From positions 1 to 32,113 of the forward strand of contig JAHBSH010000027.1 of assembly GCA_019639215.1 (NCBI GenBank): a stretch of DNA of 32,113 nt. Direction: 5' to 3'. The notes beneath the pieces were generated by a model. It ran no database searches. It was given only the letters and a program-made list of their open reading frames with translations, and was not told where the DNA came from. Position 1 is the stretch's first letter. Every line of letters begins with the position of its first letter. Both the position numbers and the translations under genes were made by a program. This DNA comes from Acidobacteriota bacterium (GTDB lineage Bacteria; Acidobacteriota; Blastocatellia; Pyrinomonadales; Pyrinomonadaceae). Positions 1 to 7,181 of the stretch are shown in pieces.

Positions 1-1621
1 GTTTCAGATATTCTTCGGCAAGAAATTCCGGGTTGCCGCCGAGCAAAATGTCTGTACCGCGGCCTGCCATGTTGGTTGCGATGGTAACGGCTCCTTTGCG
101 TCCGGCCTGTGCAACGATCTCGGCTTCACGTTCGTGATATTTCGCGTTGAGGACGTTGTGCTTGATGCCGACGGCCTTTAGCCTGTTCGCAATAAGCTCA
201 GAATTTTCGACCGACACCGTACCGACGAGTACAGGCTGGCCGCGATCGTGAAATTCCTTTATCTCATCAACGACCGCATCCCATTTTTCTTCGAGTGTAC
301 GGTAGATCATGTCGGGATGATCTTTTCTGACCATTGAGCGGTTGGTCGGAATCATCACAACGTCGATGTTGTATGTCGTTCCAAATTCTTCCGCTTCTGT
401 CTCGGCCGTACCGGTCATACCGGAAAGCTTTTCGTACATGCGGAAGTAATTTTGGAGAGTGATTGTCGCAAGCGTCTGGTTCTCGCGTTCGATCTTGACG
501 CCCTCTTTGGCTTCGACTGCCTGATGAAGCCCGTCAGACCAGCGACGTCCCTGCATAAGGCGGCCGGTGAAGTCGTCAACGATGATGACCTCGTTGTCCT
601 GAACTACGTAATGGTGATCGAGCTTATAAAGCGTGTGAGCTTTTAGAGCCTGCTCTACACAATGAAGCAGATCCATATTGCCCGGATCGTAAAGATTGGC
701 AACACCCAGCAGTTTTTCCGCCTTGGAAACGCCTTGTTCTGTCAGAACAGCGGAATGATTTTTTTCATCGACAAGATAGTCGCCTGTCGTTACCTTGGTC
801 TCTTCGTTCTTCTCACCTTTTTCCAGGCGGGGAATTACATCATTGGCGACATAATATTTATCGGTCGCTTCGTCGGTTGCCCCTGAAATGATAAGAGGTG
901 TTCTGGCTTCGTCGATAAGAATAGAGTCAACCTCGTCAACGATACAGAAATAATGATCACGCTGGACAAGCGATTCGACATCAAACTTCATGTTGTCGCG
1001 AAGATAATCGAATCCGAACTCGTTATTGGTTCCGTATGTTATGTCGGCGGCGTAAGCCTCTTTTCGGGCCATGTCATCCATATCGTTCTGGATGCAGCCG
1101 ACGGTCAGGCCGAGGAATTTATGAATACGTCCCATCCATTCGGCGTCACGAGAAGCAAGGTAATCGTTGACCGTGACAACGTGGACACCGCGTCCTGTAA
1201 GAGCGTTCAGATATGACGGAAGCGTTGCGACGAGTGTTTTACCTTCACCCGTGCGCATCTCGGCAATGCGGCCCTGGTGCAGGGCGACGCCGCCCATGAC
1301 CTGCACGTCGAAATGCCGCATTCCGGTAACGCGGACCGACGCCTCGCGGACGGTGGCAAAGACCTCGGGCAAAAGTTCGTGCAGAACTTCCTGTTCCTCG
1401 CGTCGGCGTTCGTCTTTATCCGATATGTTCTCTATCCGTTTGGCAATTATCTCTTTGAACTTCGGCGTCTGAGCCTTAAGCTCATCATCAGAAAGAGACT
1501 TTATCTTTGATTCAAGATCGTTAACCTGCGCAACGATCGGTTTTACCTTTTTAAGAAAGACATCGCTCGAAGAGCCGAAGATCTTCTTTACCCATTTATC
1601 TGCAAAACTATTGACTGCCAT
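1..1621 (-). CDS. secA: SecA preprotein translocase ATPase (5' part, runs off the window)
   Basis: This is the motor ATPase that drives Sec-dependent protein export through SecYEG. I translated 540 codons from the ATG at 1621-1619; the gene continues past the window start, so the C-terminal domains are not visible. Seen: Walker A in MRTGEGKT with the lysine at residue 128, the VNDYLA motif, [15 protein letters not shown] (Walker B region), [13 protein letters not shown], and [10 protein letters not shown] of the second nucleotide-binding fold. The Walker lysine lies about 20 residues later than in E. coli SecA (K108). The extra length appears to be a charged stretch around residues 66-80 ([14 protein letters not shown]). 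AAGGA lies five bases before the ATG. The gene downstream of which it lies on the same strand (1802-2578) is separated by 180 bases, so it may have its own promoter, although I found no clear one. Confidence 0.98.
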   Translation of the reverse strand, partial: MAVNSFADKWVKKIFGSSSDVFLKKVKPIVAQVNDLESKIKSLSDDELKAQTPKFKEIIAKRIENISDKDERRREEQEVLHELLPEVFATVREASVRVTGMRHFDVQVMGGVALHQGRIAEMRTGEGKTLVATLPSYLNALTGRGVHVVTVNDYLASRDAEWMGRIHKFLGLTVGCIQNDMDDMARKEAYAADITYGTNNEFGFDYLRDNMKFDVESLVQRDHYFCIVDEVDSILIDEARTPLIISGATDEATDKYYVANDVIPRLEKGEKNEETKVTTGDYLVDEKNHSAVLTEQGVSKAEKLLGVANLYDPGNMDLLHCVEQALKAHTLYKLDHHYVVQDNEVIIVDDFTGRLMQGRRWSDGLHQAVEAKEGVKIERENQTLATITLQNYFRMYEKLSGMTGTAETEAEEFGTTYNIDVVMIPTNRSMVRKDHPDMIYRTLEEKWDAVVDEIKEFHDRGQPVLVGTVSVENSELIANRLKAVGIKHNVLNAKYHEREAEIVAQAGRKGAVTIATNMAGRGTDILLGGNPEFLAEEYLK

Positions 1622-1801
1622 TTTGATCCTTTTTTATATTTTTCCTGTTTGCCGCAAGCTTTCTGTATGTTCAGTGTTCTCTCCGTGTAATTCCGTGTTT
1701 AATTTCTGGCCACAGAACACACAAGAATACGGAAAGACATACAAACAAAAAGCTGCTGTTCCGGCGAGGGTGAAATTATTTGAATAGATATTCGCTCGCC
1801 G

Positions 1802-2578
1802 CTACTTTGCTTCTTTGGCAAGAAGCTCGTCTAAAGCGGCACGAGGAAGGCGGGTGATGATAAAAACCTGATTTCCTAAGAAATTTAGAGATGTGTTTTC
1901 ACGGAGAGTTTCATTAAGACGAGAGTCAGTATTCTCCGGTTTCGACCAAAATCTGGCGAATGCTGAATCTAGATGAGCAAAAACGATCCCGGCTTGGATG
2001 GATTCATCCATAGGGATGCTCAGCCTATTCACAAACTCTATTCCATCAAAAGAAATTTGTGTTTTGGAATTTTTAACTCGATTATATCCGATTCTACCTG
2101 TGCTGAATGCAGGGCCTTTGTGAGGCAAGCAATCTCCAAGACCAGCAAACTTGTCGGTGACTAAAGACGCCTTCCTAATTATAGGCTCTAATTTTTGGTC
2201 AACCTTATGTTTCCTGAAACTCGAACTCGAAAGTCCGCTGTTAGGATGCGGGCATGAAAAATTTGAGATGACTGATGCTTGAAATGTATCGTATGCGAGA
2301 TCAAAGTCTCCGGCGGATTGCAGATCGCTAATATCCTGAAAAAAGGCTTCTAAATAATCCGAATACTGTCGAACCATTTGATCGAGATTTTCACTGGAAT
2401 GATCCGGTTTGTTATCCAGATCGTCCTTTTTCTCGATCTCGTCGCTCAGTTCAAAATTGCGGGTCATCGCGGCGGCCTGCTGTGCAACGACAGCCGATGC
2501 CGAACCGGCCATCAAAAGGCCGATATACACCCCGAGCGTGGCGATGAAGAGAACTGAGTTTGTCTGCTTTTTGCTCAA
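1802..2578 (-). CDS. Exported protein of unknown function, TTG start
   Basis: I do not recognise this 258-residue protein. The N-terminus is basic (SKKQ) followed by a hydrophobic run ending in GSASAVVA, which fits a cleavable signal peptide or a single anchor. The rest is polar with several cysteines (FSCPHP near residue 108, GDCLP near 149). The only in-frame initiator before the signal-like segment is TTG at 2578; an in-frame TAG lies five codons upstream. The ribosome site (AAAGAAAG) is weak. It starts 19 bases after the stop of the gene at 2598-3944, so the two are probably co-transcribed and perhaps translationally linked. Function unknown; an envelope location is inferred from the signal-like N-terminus. 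Confidence 0.7.
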   Translation of the reverse strand: MSKKQTNSVLFIATLGVYIGLLMAGSASAVVAQQAAAMTRNFELSDEIEKKDDLDNKPDHSSENLDQMVRQYSDYLEAFFQDISDLQSAGDFDLAYDTFQASVISNFSCPHPNSGLSSSSFRKHKVDQKLEPIIRKASLVTDKFAGLGDCLPHKGPAFSTGRIGYNRVKNSKTQISFDGIEFVNRLSIPMDESIQAGIVFAHLDSAFARFWSKPENTDSRLNETLRENTSLNFLGNQVFIITRLPRAALDELLAKEAK

Positions 2579-2597
2579 AACTTTCTTTAGCTAAATA

Positions 2598-3944
2598 CTA
2601 TCTGGCGGCGCGGTTGTCAGATTGACGGAACGCCGCGTTTCCATTAGGTTTTTTCGCGTCATTAGCTGTTTCTGCCAACTTACGCTGGATCATCGGATGA
2701 ACAAGTTCCTTTTCAACATTGAAGAGGATGATAAGCTTTTTGCCATCAACGACGATCTTTGCTCCTTCCAAAAGCAGCAGGTCATCCTTGTCGTTCTGAT
2801 CTGCTCCTTCGCTGATCTTTTTGCTCTTTGCGGTCGATATGCCGAGGTCGAGCAGCGTTTTCAACGATCTTGCACGGGTTTCCGATTCCATCTCGGACAT
2901 TATCGTGGCTGAGATGCTCTCTTCGTCCTGGACAAAAAGCAGATCAAGGTTGCGACCGCTCAGGTCCTTCAAATACTGAAGATAACCGGCGACATTTATC
3001 GCCTCGATCGATTCTTCGACAAGCCCGACCAGCTTTGCATCGCCTTCTGCCCGCTCAAATTTGAACGACCTGGGATCAAGCCTTCCGGTCTTATCTATTT
3101 TACCGCTTGCCTTTACGATGAATGCACCTTGCAGATCGACGTTCTCTTTTTCACGAAGCTCGTTGACCTGATTTGCCAGATCGACCAAAGGACGTTTGTT
3201 GATATCCAAGCCGGAAACGGTCGGGTTCGTGTTCGGATTTTGACCGTTCGTATTTGTATCAGTGCCCGCAACCGTTTCATCCGTATTATCTTCTTTTTCA
3301 GGGGTCGGTTTGGCATTTGCCGGCGGTTTCCTGCGGCCGTTCCTCAAATTTCCGACGGTTGGTGTATCGTCATCGTCTTCCGTCGCAAACGGTGAATCGG
3401 GTAGATCGCCGACAACAGCGTCGTTATTCGGTTTAGGCAATTTCGGTTTTCTGTCCAGAACGCTGCTTCCTCGTGGTGAGTACGGTGTCGGCGACGTGTA
3501 ATTGAGCGTCGGGTTGTTCATTGCCAGATCATCTGAAACGAACTGTTCAGGATTAGCAAGCTGAAAATAGCCCTCAGGATACTCGAACGGAGCCGAATCG
3601 CCTGTGCGGTCGATCCAAACAACCTCGGAATCGCCCAGGTCAATGCGTTCGTATTCGGCATCGATAAAATCGCGGTCGGTGCCGAACAGCATTGTTCCTA
3701 CATAGACGGTGTCGAGCACCTGACAAACACGACCAACGAACGGGCTGTCACAGCCGCGCATCGTAAGCATATTCGTCTGGCCTATGATCGCCAGTACCAG
3801 CAGGTTTGCTATGGCCGAACCTGCCAAGATCTTGTACAAGCGCGGCGAAAACACCCACGATTTTATCTCGTAGTTCTCAAAAATGCCTTTCGGATCTTCC
3901 GTCAATGATGGAGTTTCCCGTTCTGTTTCGTACTGTTCGAACAT
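2598..3944 (-). CDS. Single-pass membrane protein with Pro/Asn-rich linker, unknown; TonB-like hint
   Basis: I chose the start MFEQYETE at 3944 because AAAGGA lies just upstream; the frame is open to 4055, but that extension has no ribosome site and reads as low-complexity upstream DNA. The 448-residue product has a cytoplasmic-looking N-terminus, one hydrophobic segment (AGSAIANLLVLAIIG, about residues 42-56), a cysteine pair shortly after it (RGCDSP, RVCQVL), a long Pro/Asn/Thr/Asp-rich linker (about residues 130-250) and a folded C-terminal domain. That domain has GAFIVKASGKIDKTGRLD followed by repeated helix-rich segments. One anchor, disordered spacer and compact periplasmic domain is the layout of TonB/TolA-type proteins, but I see no signature that proves it. 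Co-directional with 1802-2578 and secA. Divergent from the helicase at 4103. Confidence 0.75.
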   Translation of the reverse strand: MFEQYETERETPSLTEDPKGIFENYEIKSWVFSPRLYKILAGSAIANLLVLAIIGQTNMLTMRGCDSPFVGRVCQVLDTVYVGTMLFGTDRDFIDAEYERIDLGDSEVVWIDRTGDSAPFEYPEGYFQLANPEQFVSDDLAMNNPTLNYTSPTPYSPRGSSVLDRKPKLPKPNNDAVVGDLPDSPFATEDDDDTPTVGNLRNGRRKPPANAKPTPEKEDNTDETVAGTDTNTNGQNPNTNPTVSGLDINKRPLVDLANQVNELREKENVDLQGAFIVKASGKIDKTGRLDPRSFKFERAEGDAKLVGLVEESIEAINVAGYLQYLKDLSGRNLDLLFVQDEESISATIMSEMESETRARSLKTLLDLGISTAKSKKISEGADQNDKDDLLLLEGAKIVVDGKKLIILFNVEKELVHPMIQRKLAETANDAKKPNGNAAFRQSDNRAAR

Positions 3945-4102
3945 ATATCCTTTAACCTCAAAATCAGCTAACAAACTCAAGCCTTGAGGGTTAGACGCTC
4001 TATTCGGCCTCCGCGTTGTGAGGCAAACAAGAATTTTATCATTTTGAAAGGGCATTTGGGAAGATTAGACTTTGTCTTTTCAAACATTTAAGATTTGCCA
4101 AT

Positions 4103-4975
4103 ATGCCGCGACGCCGTTCAGATAAATATTCCAGAAAAAGGCCGAAAAAAGGCTCTGTCCCACATAGGAGGGAACGGTTAGACGATGCTGTTCTTGCACG
4201 ACGCCATAATGAGACCCGTTCCGAAGCGGGATTGACGCCGGAACAGAATCGCAAGGTCGAGAAATTCCTCGAAGGCATCGGCATACCGGAACCCTCGCCG
4301 CTCGTCCCGGATGATTTTCAGATAGAAGCACTCAAGGCATTGGAGCACGAAGATGTTTTGGTCACCGCACCTACCGGCAGCGGAAAGACGTGGATCGCAC
4401 GCGAAGAGATACGCAGATTGTTGAGCGAAGGGAAGCAGGCATGGTACACGACGCCTCTGAAAGCTCTGACAAATTCAAAATACGCTGAATTCATCGCTGA
4501 ATTTGGAGCGGAAAATGTCGGCATTCTGACCGGAGACCGCAAAGAGAATCACGACGCACCGTTGATAGTCGGGACGACCGAGATATATAGAAATCAGCTC
4601 TTTGACGCCCTTCGCCACGGCGAACAGGTAGCAACCGACCTCGTAATACTCGATGAAGCTCATTATCTTTCTGACGATGAACGCGGACACGTTTGGGAAG
4701 AGGCAATTATCCTAACGCCGCCGCGGGTCAGAATGCTTCTGCTTTCGGCAACGGTTGGCAAAGCTGCAGAATTTGCAAAATGGATAGGTGAGGTAAGGGG
4801 AACGTCTGTTCGCGTGATAAATCGCGCCGGAACGCGGCCGGTACCGCTGCGTGCGGGATATTTATCGGCAGGTCTAAGACTCTATCCGCTCTTTAATGAG
4901 GACGGAAGTCAAAATCCTGATATAGAGCAATTTGCAAAACGGCGTGATCCCGGTTTCAGACGACGCCGTTATTAG
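4103..4975 (+). CDS. Truncated Ski2-like DEAD/DEAH-box helicase (RecA1 lobe only), possible pseudogene
   Basis: The protein carries the first half of a superfamily 2 helicase. Seen: a basic N-terminus (RRRSDKYSRKRPKK), Q-like region (DDFQIEAL), Walker A APTGSGKT with the lysine at residue 95, motif Ia TTPLKALTNSKY, motif Ib GTTEIYRNQL, LDEAH with the aspartate at residue 184, and motif III LSATVG. It stops at residue 290 inside a basic tail (RRDPGFRRRRY). Ski2-type relatives go on to a second RecA lobe (motifs IV-VI) and are several hundred residues longer. None of that is visible in any frame before the next gene. A frame overlapping the end stays open for another 22 codons or so (4968-5072) but shows no helicase motif. 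So this looks like a 3' deletion rather than a simple frameshift. Without RecA2 it should not unwind nucleic acid. Confidence 0.85.
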   Translation: MPRRRSDKYSRKRPKKGSVPHRRERLDDAVLARRHNETRSEAGLTPEQNRKVEKFLEGIGIPEPSPLVPDDFQIEALKALEHEDVLVTAPTGSGKTWIAREEIRRLLSEGKQAWYTTPLKALTNSKYAEFIAEFGAENVGILTGDRKENHDAPLIVGTTEIYRNQLFDALRHGEQVATDLVILDEAHYLSDDERGHVWEEAIILTPPRVRMLLLSATVGKAAEFAKWIGEVRGTSVRVINRAGTRPVPLRAGYLSAGLRLYPLFNEDGSQNPDIEQFAKRRDPGFRRRRY

Positions 4976-5021
4976 GCGAAGAGGATATTTTGATGGAAAT
5001 ACACGGTCAGGGGATTGTTTT

Positions 5022-5060
5022 CTAACGCGGATCAGGCAGATATGGCAGATGGAAGCGGAT
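5022..5060. repeat. Quasi-periodic GCGGAT / GGCAGAT element
   Basis: Right after the truncated helicase the DNA reads as a string of related hexamers to heptamers spaced about ten bases apart: GCGGAT, GGCAGAT, GGCAGAT, GCGGAT. It does not continue any reading frame convincingly. It resembles short dispersed intergenic repeats found in many bacterial genomes; that assignment is by eye. Confidence 0.4.
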
Positions 5061-5151
5061 ATGAAATTCTAAATTTGTGTAAATCGGTCCGATCCTCGTT
5101 CAAAACTGTCATAAGTCGAAATTGCCAACAGAACCAACAAATGAAAAAACG

Positions 5152-5190
5152 CCGCATTTTCCGGCCACTTCGGATAAATGCGGAGTTTTC
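5152..5190. terminator. Bidirectional Rho-independent terminator
   Basis: Stem CCGCATTT (5152-5159) pairs with AAATGCGG (5176-5183). On the minus strand the hairpin is followed by CGTTTTTTC; on the plus strand by AGTTTTC and more T. It sits between the convergent helicase remnant and the exported protein at 5218-6285, and should end transcription from both. Confidence 0.7.
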
Positions 5191-5217
5191 TATTTTATAG
5201 ACACTGTCTCGGGTAGA

Positions 5218-6285
5218 TTATTTGGCCAAGATGGCGACCAGCATATCAATATCTTTTTGCGGAATAATGAGGTCCATTGATATCTCAGCATCCTTCCTTG
5301 AAAACTTTGCCGCCGCGATAAGACGGGCATAAAGCTGCTGATCCTCGCGTTTTGAGCCGCCAAGCAAAGATCCTCCGAGCGTTTGTAAAACATCTAGCGT
5401 GTCGAGAAGCTGAGCCGCCTGCTGGATCTTTGCCGTCTTTCCGGTGATGCTCATTGTGCCGGCACCGCTCCCGACATTCATATTTCCGAAAACATACTCA
5501 AGAGCATCTACGCTGGCACCAAGCTCGTCATTATCCTTTGGCAGATAATCCTTTAAGCCGGCTGGAAGTTTTGCCGCAAAGTTTATCACTCCGAACTCCT
5601 TGCGGTTGAGCAGGCGAACAACATCAGAACCGATCTTGCTTTTTCCTTCGAGCAAAGTTCTGACACGTCCGCTGTCGCCAAACGCAACAGTGTTGACATC
5701 AATGGCAGTGATGGCGACCTCATCGGAAATGCCCGATAAAATTGTGTCGATAACAGCCTCTTTCTTTTCTTCTTTCTCCGCACTATTATCAGGTTTGGCT
5801 TGAGCCATCACCTCTTTCTTAGAAAAGACGAACATCGTCTTTCCATTGACAGATTCTTCTTTGTACTTATTGTCTGCGGCAGATTTGGCGGCTGCGATAG
5901 CAGCGGATGACTGTGATGAACCACGGGCAATGATAACTGGCAAAACGTTATACTTCTTTTCGCCTATCTGCTCTGTTTTAAGCCCAACTGCGACAAAATC
6001 GAAACCTTCAAGATCGATGCCGGTCTTTTCACGCAATTCGCCGACCTTATTAAATAACTCGTCCCGTAAGCCTTTATTCGAAGAAAGAACCGCAGGGATC
6101 GCTTCGCCAAAAAAGCGTTGAATATCCATGGTTATCACGCCGTCTGAGGCCGGAAGCATCGCGACAAGCTGCTGTGCCTTGGTTCGCTTTGCGTTCTTCG
6201 ACGTATTGTTTGCGGCAACAGGCAAGAACGATGTAGCAAGCAGCATGAACACCATCACCACTGCCGTAAGTCTATTCGGGATCAT
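5218..6285 (-). CDS. Exported protein of unknown function
   Basis: A 355-residue protein that I cannot place in a named family. It has a typical signal peptide: MIPNRLTAVVMVFMLLATSF with a likely cut after FLPVAA-N. The mature part has alternating helix and strand character: an opening MLPASDGVITMDIQRFF, an acidic/basic low-complexity insert near residue 165 (KPDNSAEKEEKKEA), a central GDSGRVRTLLEGKSKI and a C-terminal SMDLIIPQKDIDML. It has no cysteine pattern and no recognisable catalytic motif. The ATG at 6285 is supported by AGGAG eight bases upstream. It appears to be a single-gene unit ending at the terminator at 5152-5190. A small dyad (GGTATC-N3-GATACC, 6309-6323) lies just upstream of the ribosome site and could be an operator. 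Confidence 0.85.
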   Translation of the reverse strand: MIPNRLTAVVMVFMLLATSFLPVAANNTSKNAKRTKAQQLVAMLPASDGVITMDIQRFFGEAIPAVLSSNKGLRDELFNKVGELREKTGIDLEGFDFVAVGLKTEQIGEKKYNVLPVIIARGSSQSSAAIAAAKSAADNKYKEESVNGKTMFVFSKKEVMAQAKPDNSAEKEEKKEAVIDTILSGISDEVAITAIDVNTVAFGDSGRVRTLLEGKSKIGSDVVRLLNRKEFGVINFAAKLPAGLKDYLPKDNDELGASVDALEYVFGNMNVGSGAGTMSITGKTAKIQQAAQLLDTLDVLQTLGGSLLGGSKREDQQLYARLIAAAKFSRKDAEISMDLIIPQKDIDMLVAILAK

Positions 6286-6386
6286 AAAAAGGCTCCTATT
6301 AATGTGTCGGTATCACCGATACCTAAAGATAACAGATGCTCAATAGTATCCGCCACGTTTACCGTAAAGATAAAAATAATTGAGAT

Positions 6387-6402
6387 ATGCCGGATACGGC
6401 AT
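6387..6402 (-). terminator. Possible weak terminator after the glycosylase gene
   Basis: Short hairpin ATGCCG-N4-CGGCAT. On the minus strand a T-rich run (ATTATTTTTATC) follows after about ten bases. The distance is long for a classic terminator, so this is tentative. Confidence 0.3.
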
Positions 6403-6413
6403 CAAATCGGCTT

Positions 6414-7067
6414 TTACTGATGGCGTTTATTTCGCTCGCTAAGATAGAAATGCCAGAGAAGTCGTGCCGCGGTCGAGCGAAAAGGTTTCCAGCGTTCAGC
6501 GGTTACTAGGAAACCTTCTGAAGACGGTTTTGGTTGCCCCGAAAGCTGTTGCCAGGAGTTATGTAGAGCGATATCTCCCTTCGGCATTACATCTGGACGC
6601 AGCATAGCCATCACAAGATAGATGTCTGATGTCCACTCACCTACGCCTTTCAGCTTTATCAGCTCTGCCTTGATCTCAGCATCAGGAAGCATCGAAAGAG
6701 AACTTAGATCAATTCGCCCTTCAATTATCGCTTCTGAAAGATGCCGAGCGTATGACGTTTTCTGGCGGCTGAAACCTATTTTTCTCAGCTCAATGTCATC
6801 AAGCGTGAGAAAAACCTCAGGGTTCGGTTCGCCAATGTGAGCCTTCAATTTATCAAAACATGCCTTTGCAGATGCCAGTGAAACCTGTTGCTCGAGGATG
6901 ATATACAAAAGCGTTGCAAAACCTTCGGGCCTGTCCCAAAGCGGCGGAACACCATATTTTTCCAAAACTATCCGCATTTCTTTATGTTCATTCGCAAGAT
7001 GTCTGCACGCTTCGGCCAGAGAAGCTATTGACAGTCGAGGATGATCACTTCGGGACATTTGCATCAT
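6414..7067 (-). CDS. DNA-3-methyladenine glycosylase II (HhH-GPD family)
   Basis: This is a base-excision repair enzyme that would remove alkylated purines such as 3-methyladenine from DNA. The 217-residue protein shows the helix-hairpin-helix region LIKLKGVGEWTSD (about residues 138-150), followed by the GPD-type loop MPKGDIALHNSW with the catalytic aspartate at residue 165. The N-terminal EQQVSLASAKACFDKL is the usual helix of this family. No C-terminal Cys4 iron-sulphur motif is present, as in AlkA/Mag1-type enzymes and unlike endonuclease III. The size fits the compact Mag1-like group rather than E. coli AlkA (282 residues, extra N-terminal domain). Upstream, 114 bases separate it from the S9 peptidase stop, with a likely terminator between them, so it probably has its own promoter. 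Confidence 0.92.
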   Translation of the reverse strand: MMQMSRSDHPRLSIASLAEACRHLANEHKEMRIVLEKYGVPPLWDRPEGFATLLYIILEQQVSLASAKACFDKLKAHIGEPNPEVFLTLDDIELRKIGFSRQKTSYARHLSEAIIEGRIDLSSLSMLPDAEIKAELIKLKGVGEWTSDIYLVMAMLRPDVMPKGDIALHNSWQQLSGQPKPSSEGFLVTAERWKPFRSTAARLLWHFYLSERNKRHQ

Positions 7068-7079
7068 ACCTATTCTGAA

Positions 7080-7125
7080 TAAAAATACGTCCGCCGTCTA
7101 TATTTGATATGAGAGCAGCGGACGT
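7080..7125 (-). terminator. Rho-independent terminator after the S9 peptidase gene
   Basis: Inverted repeat ACGTCCGC (7087-7094) / GCGGACGT (7118-7125). On the minus strand it is followed directly by ATTTTTATTC. The loop is long (23 bases). A second hairpin, GAGGCATT-N9-AATGCCTC (7146-7170), lies between it and the peptidase stop but has no T run. Confidence 0.5.
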
Positions 7126-7181
7126 GTCAGTTTCAATGGTCAAGAGAGGCATTCTATATGCAAATGCCTCATTTATTGGAA

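Noticed and set aside
3945-4055. Upstream extension of the single-pass membrane protein
   Set aside because: Open frame but no ribosome site; AAAGGA directly precedes the inner ATG at 3944.
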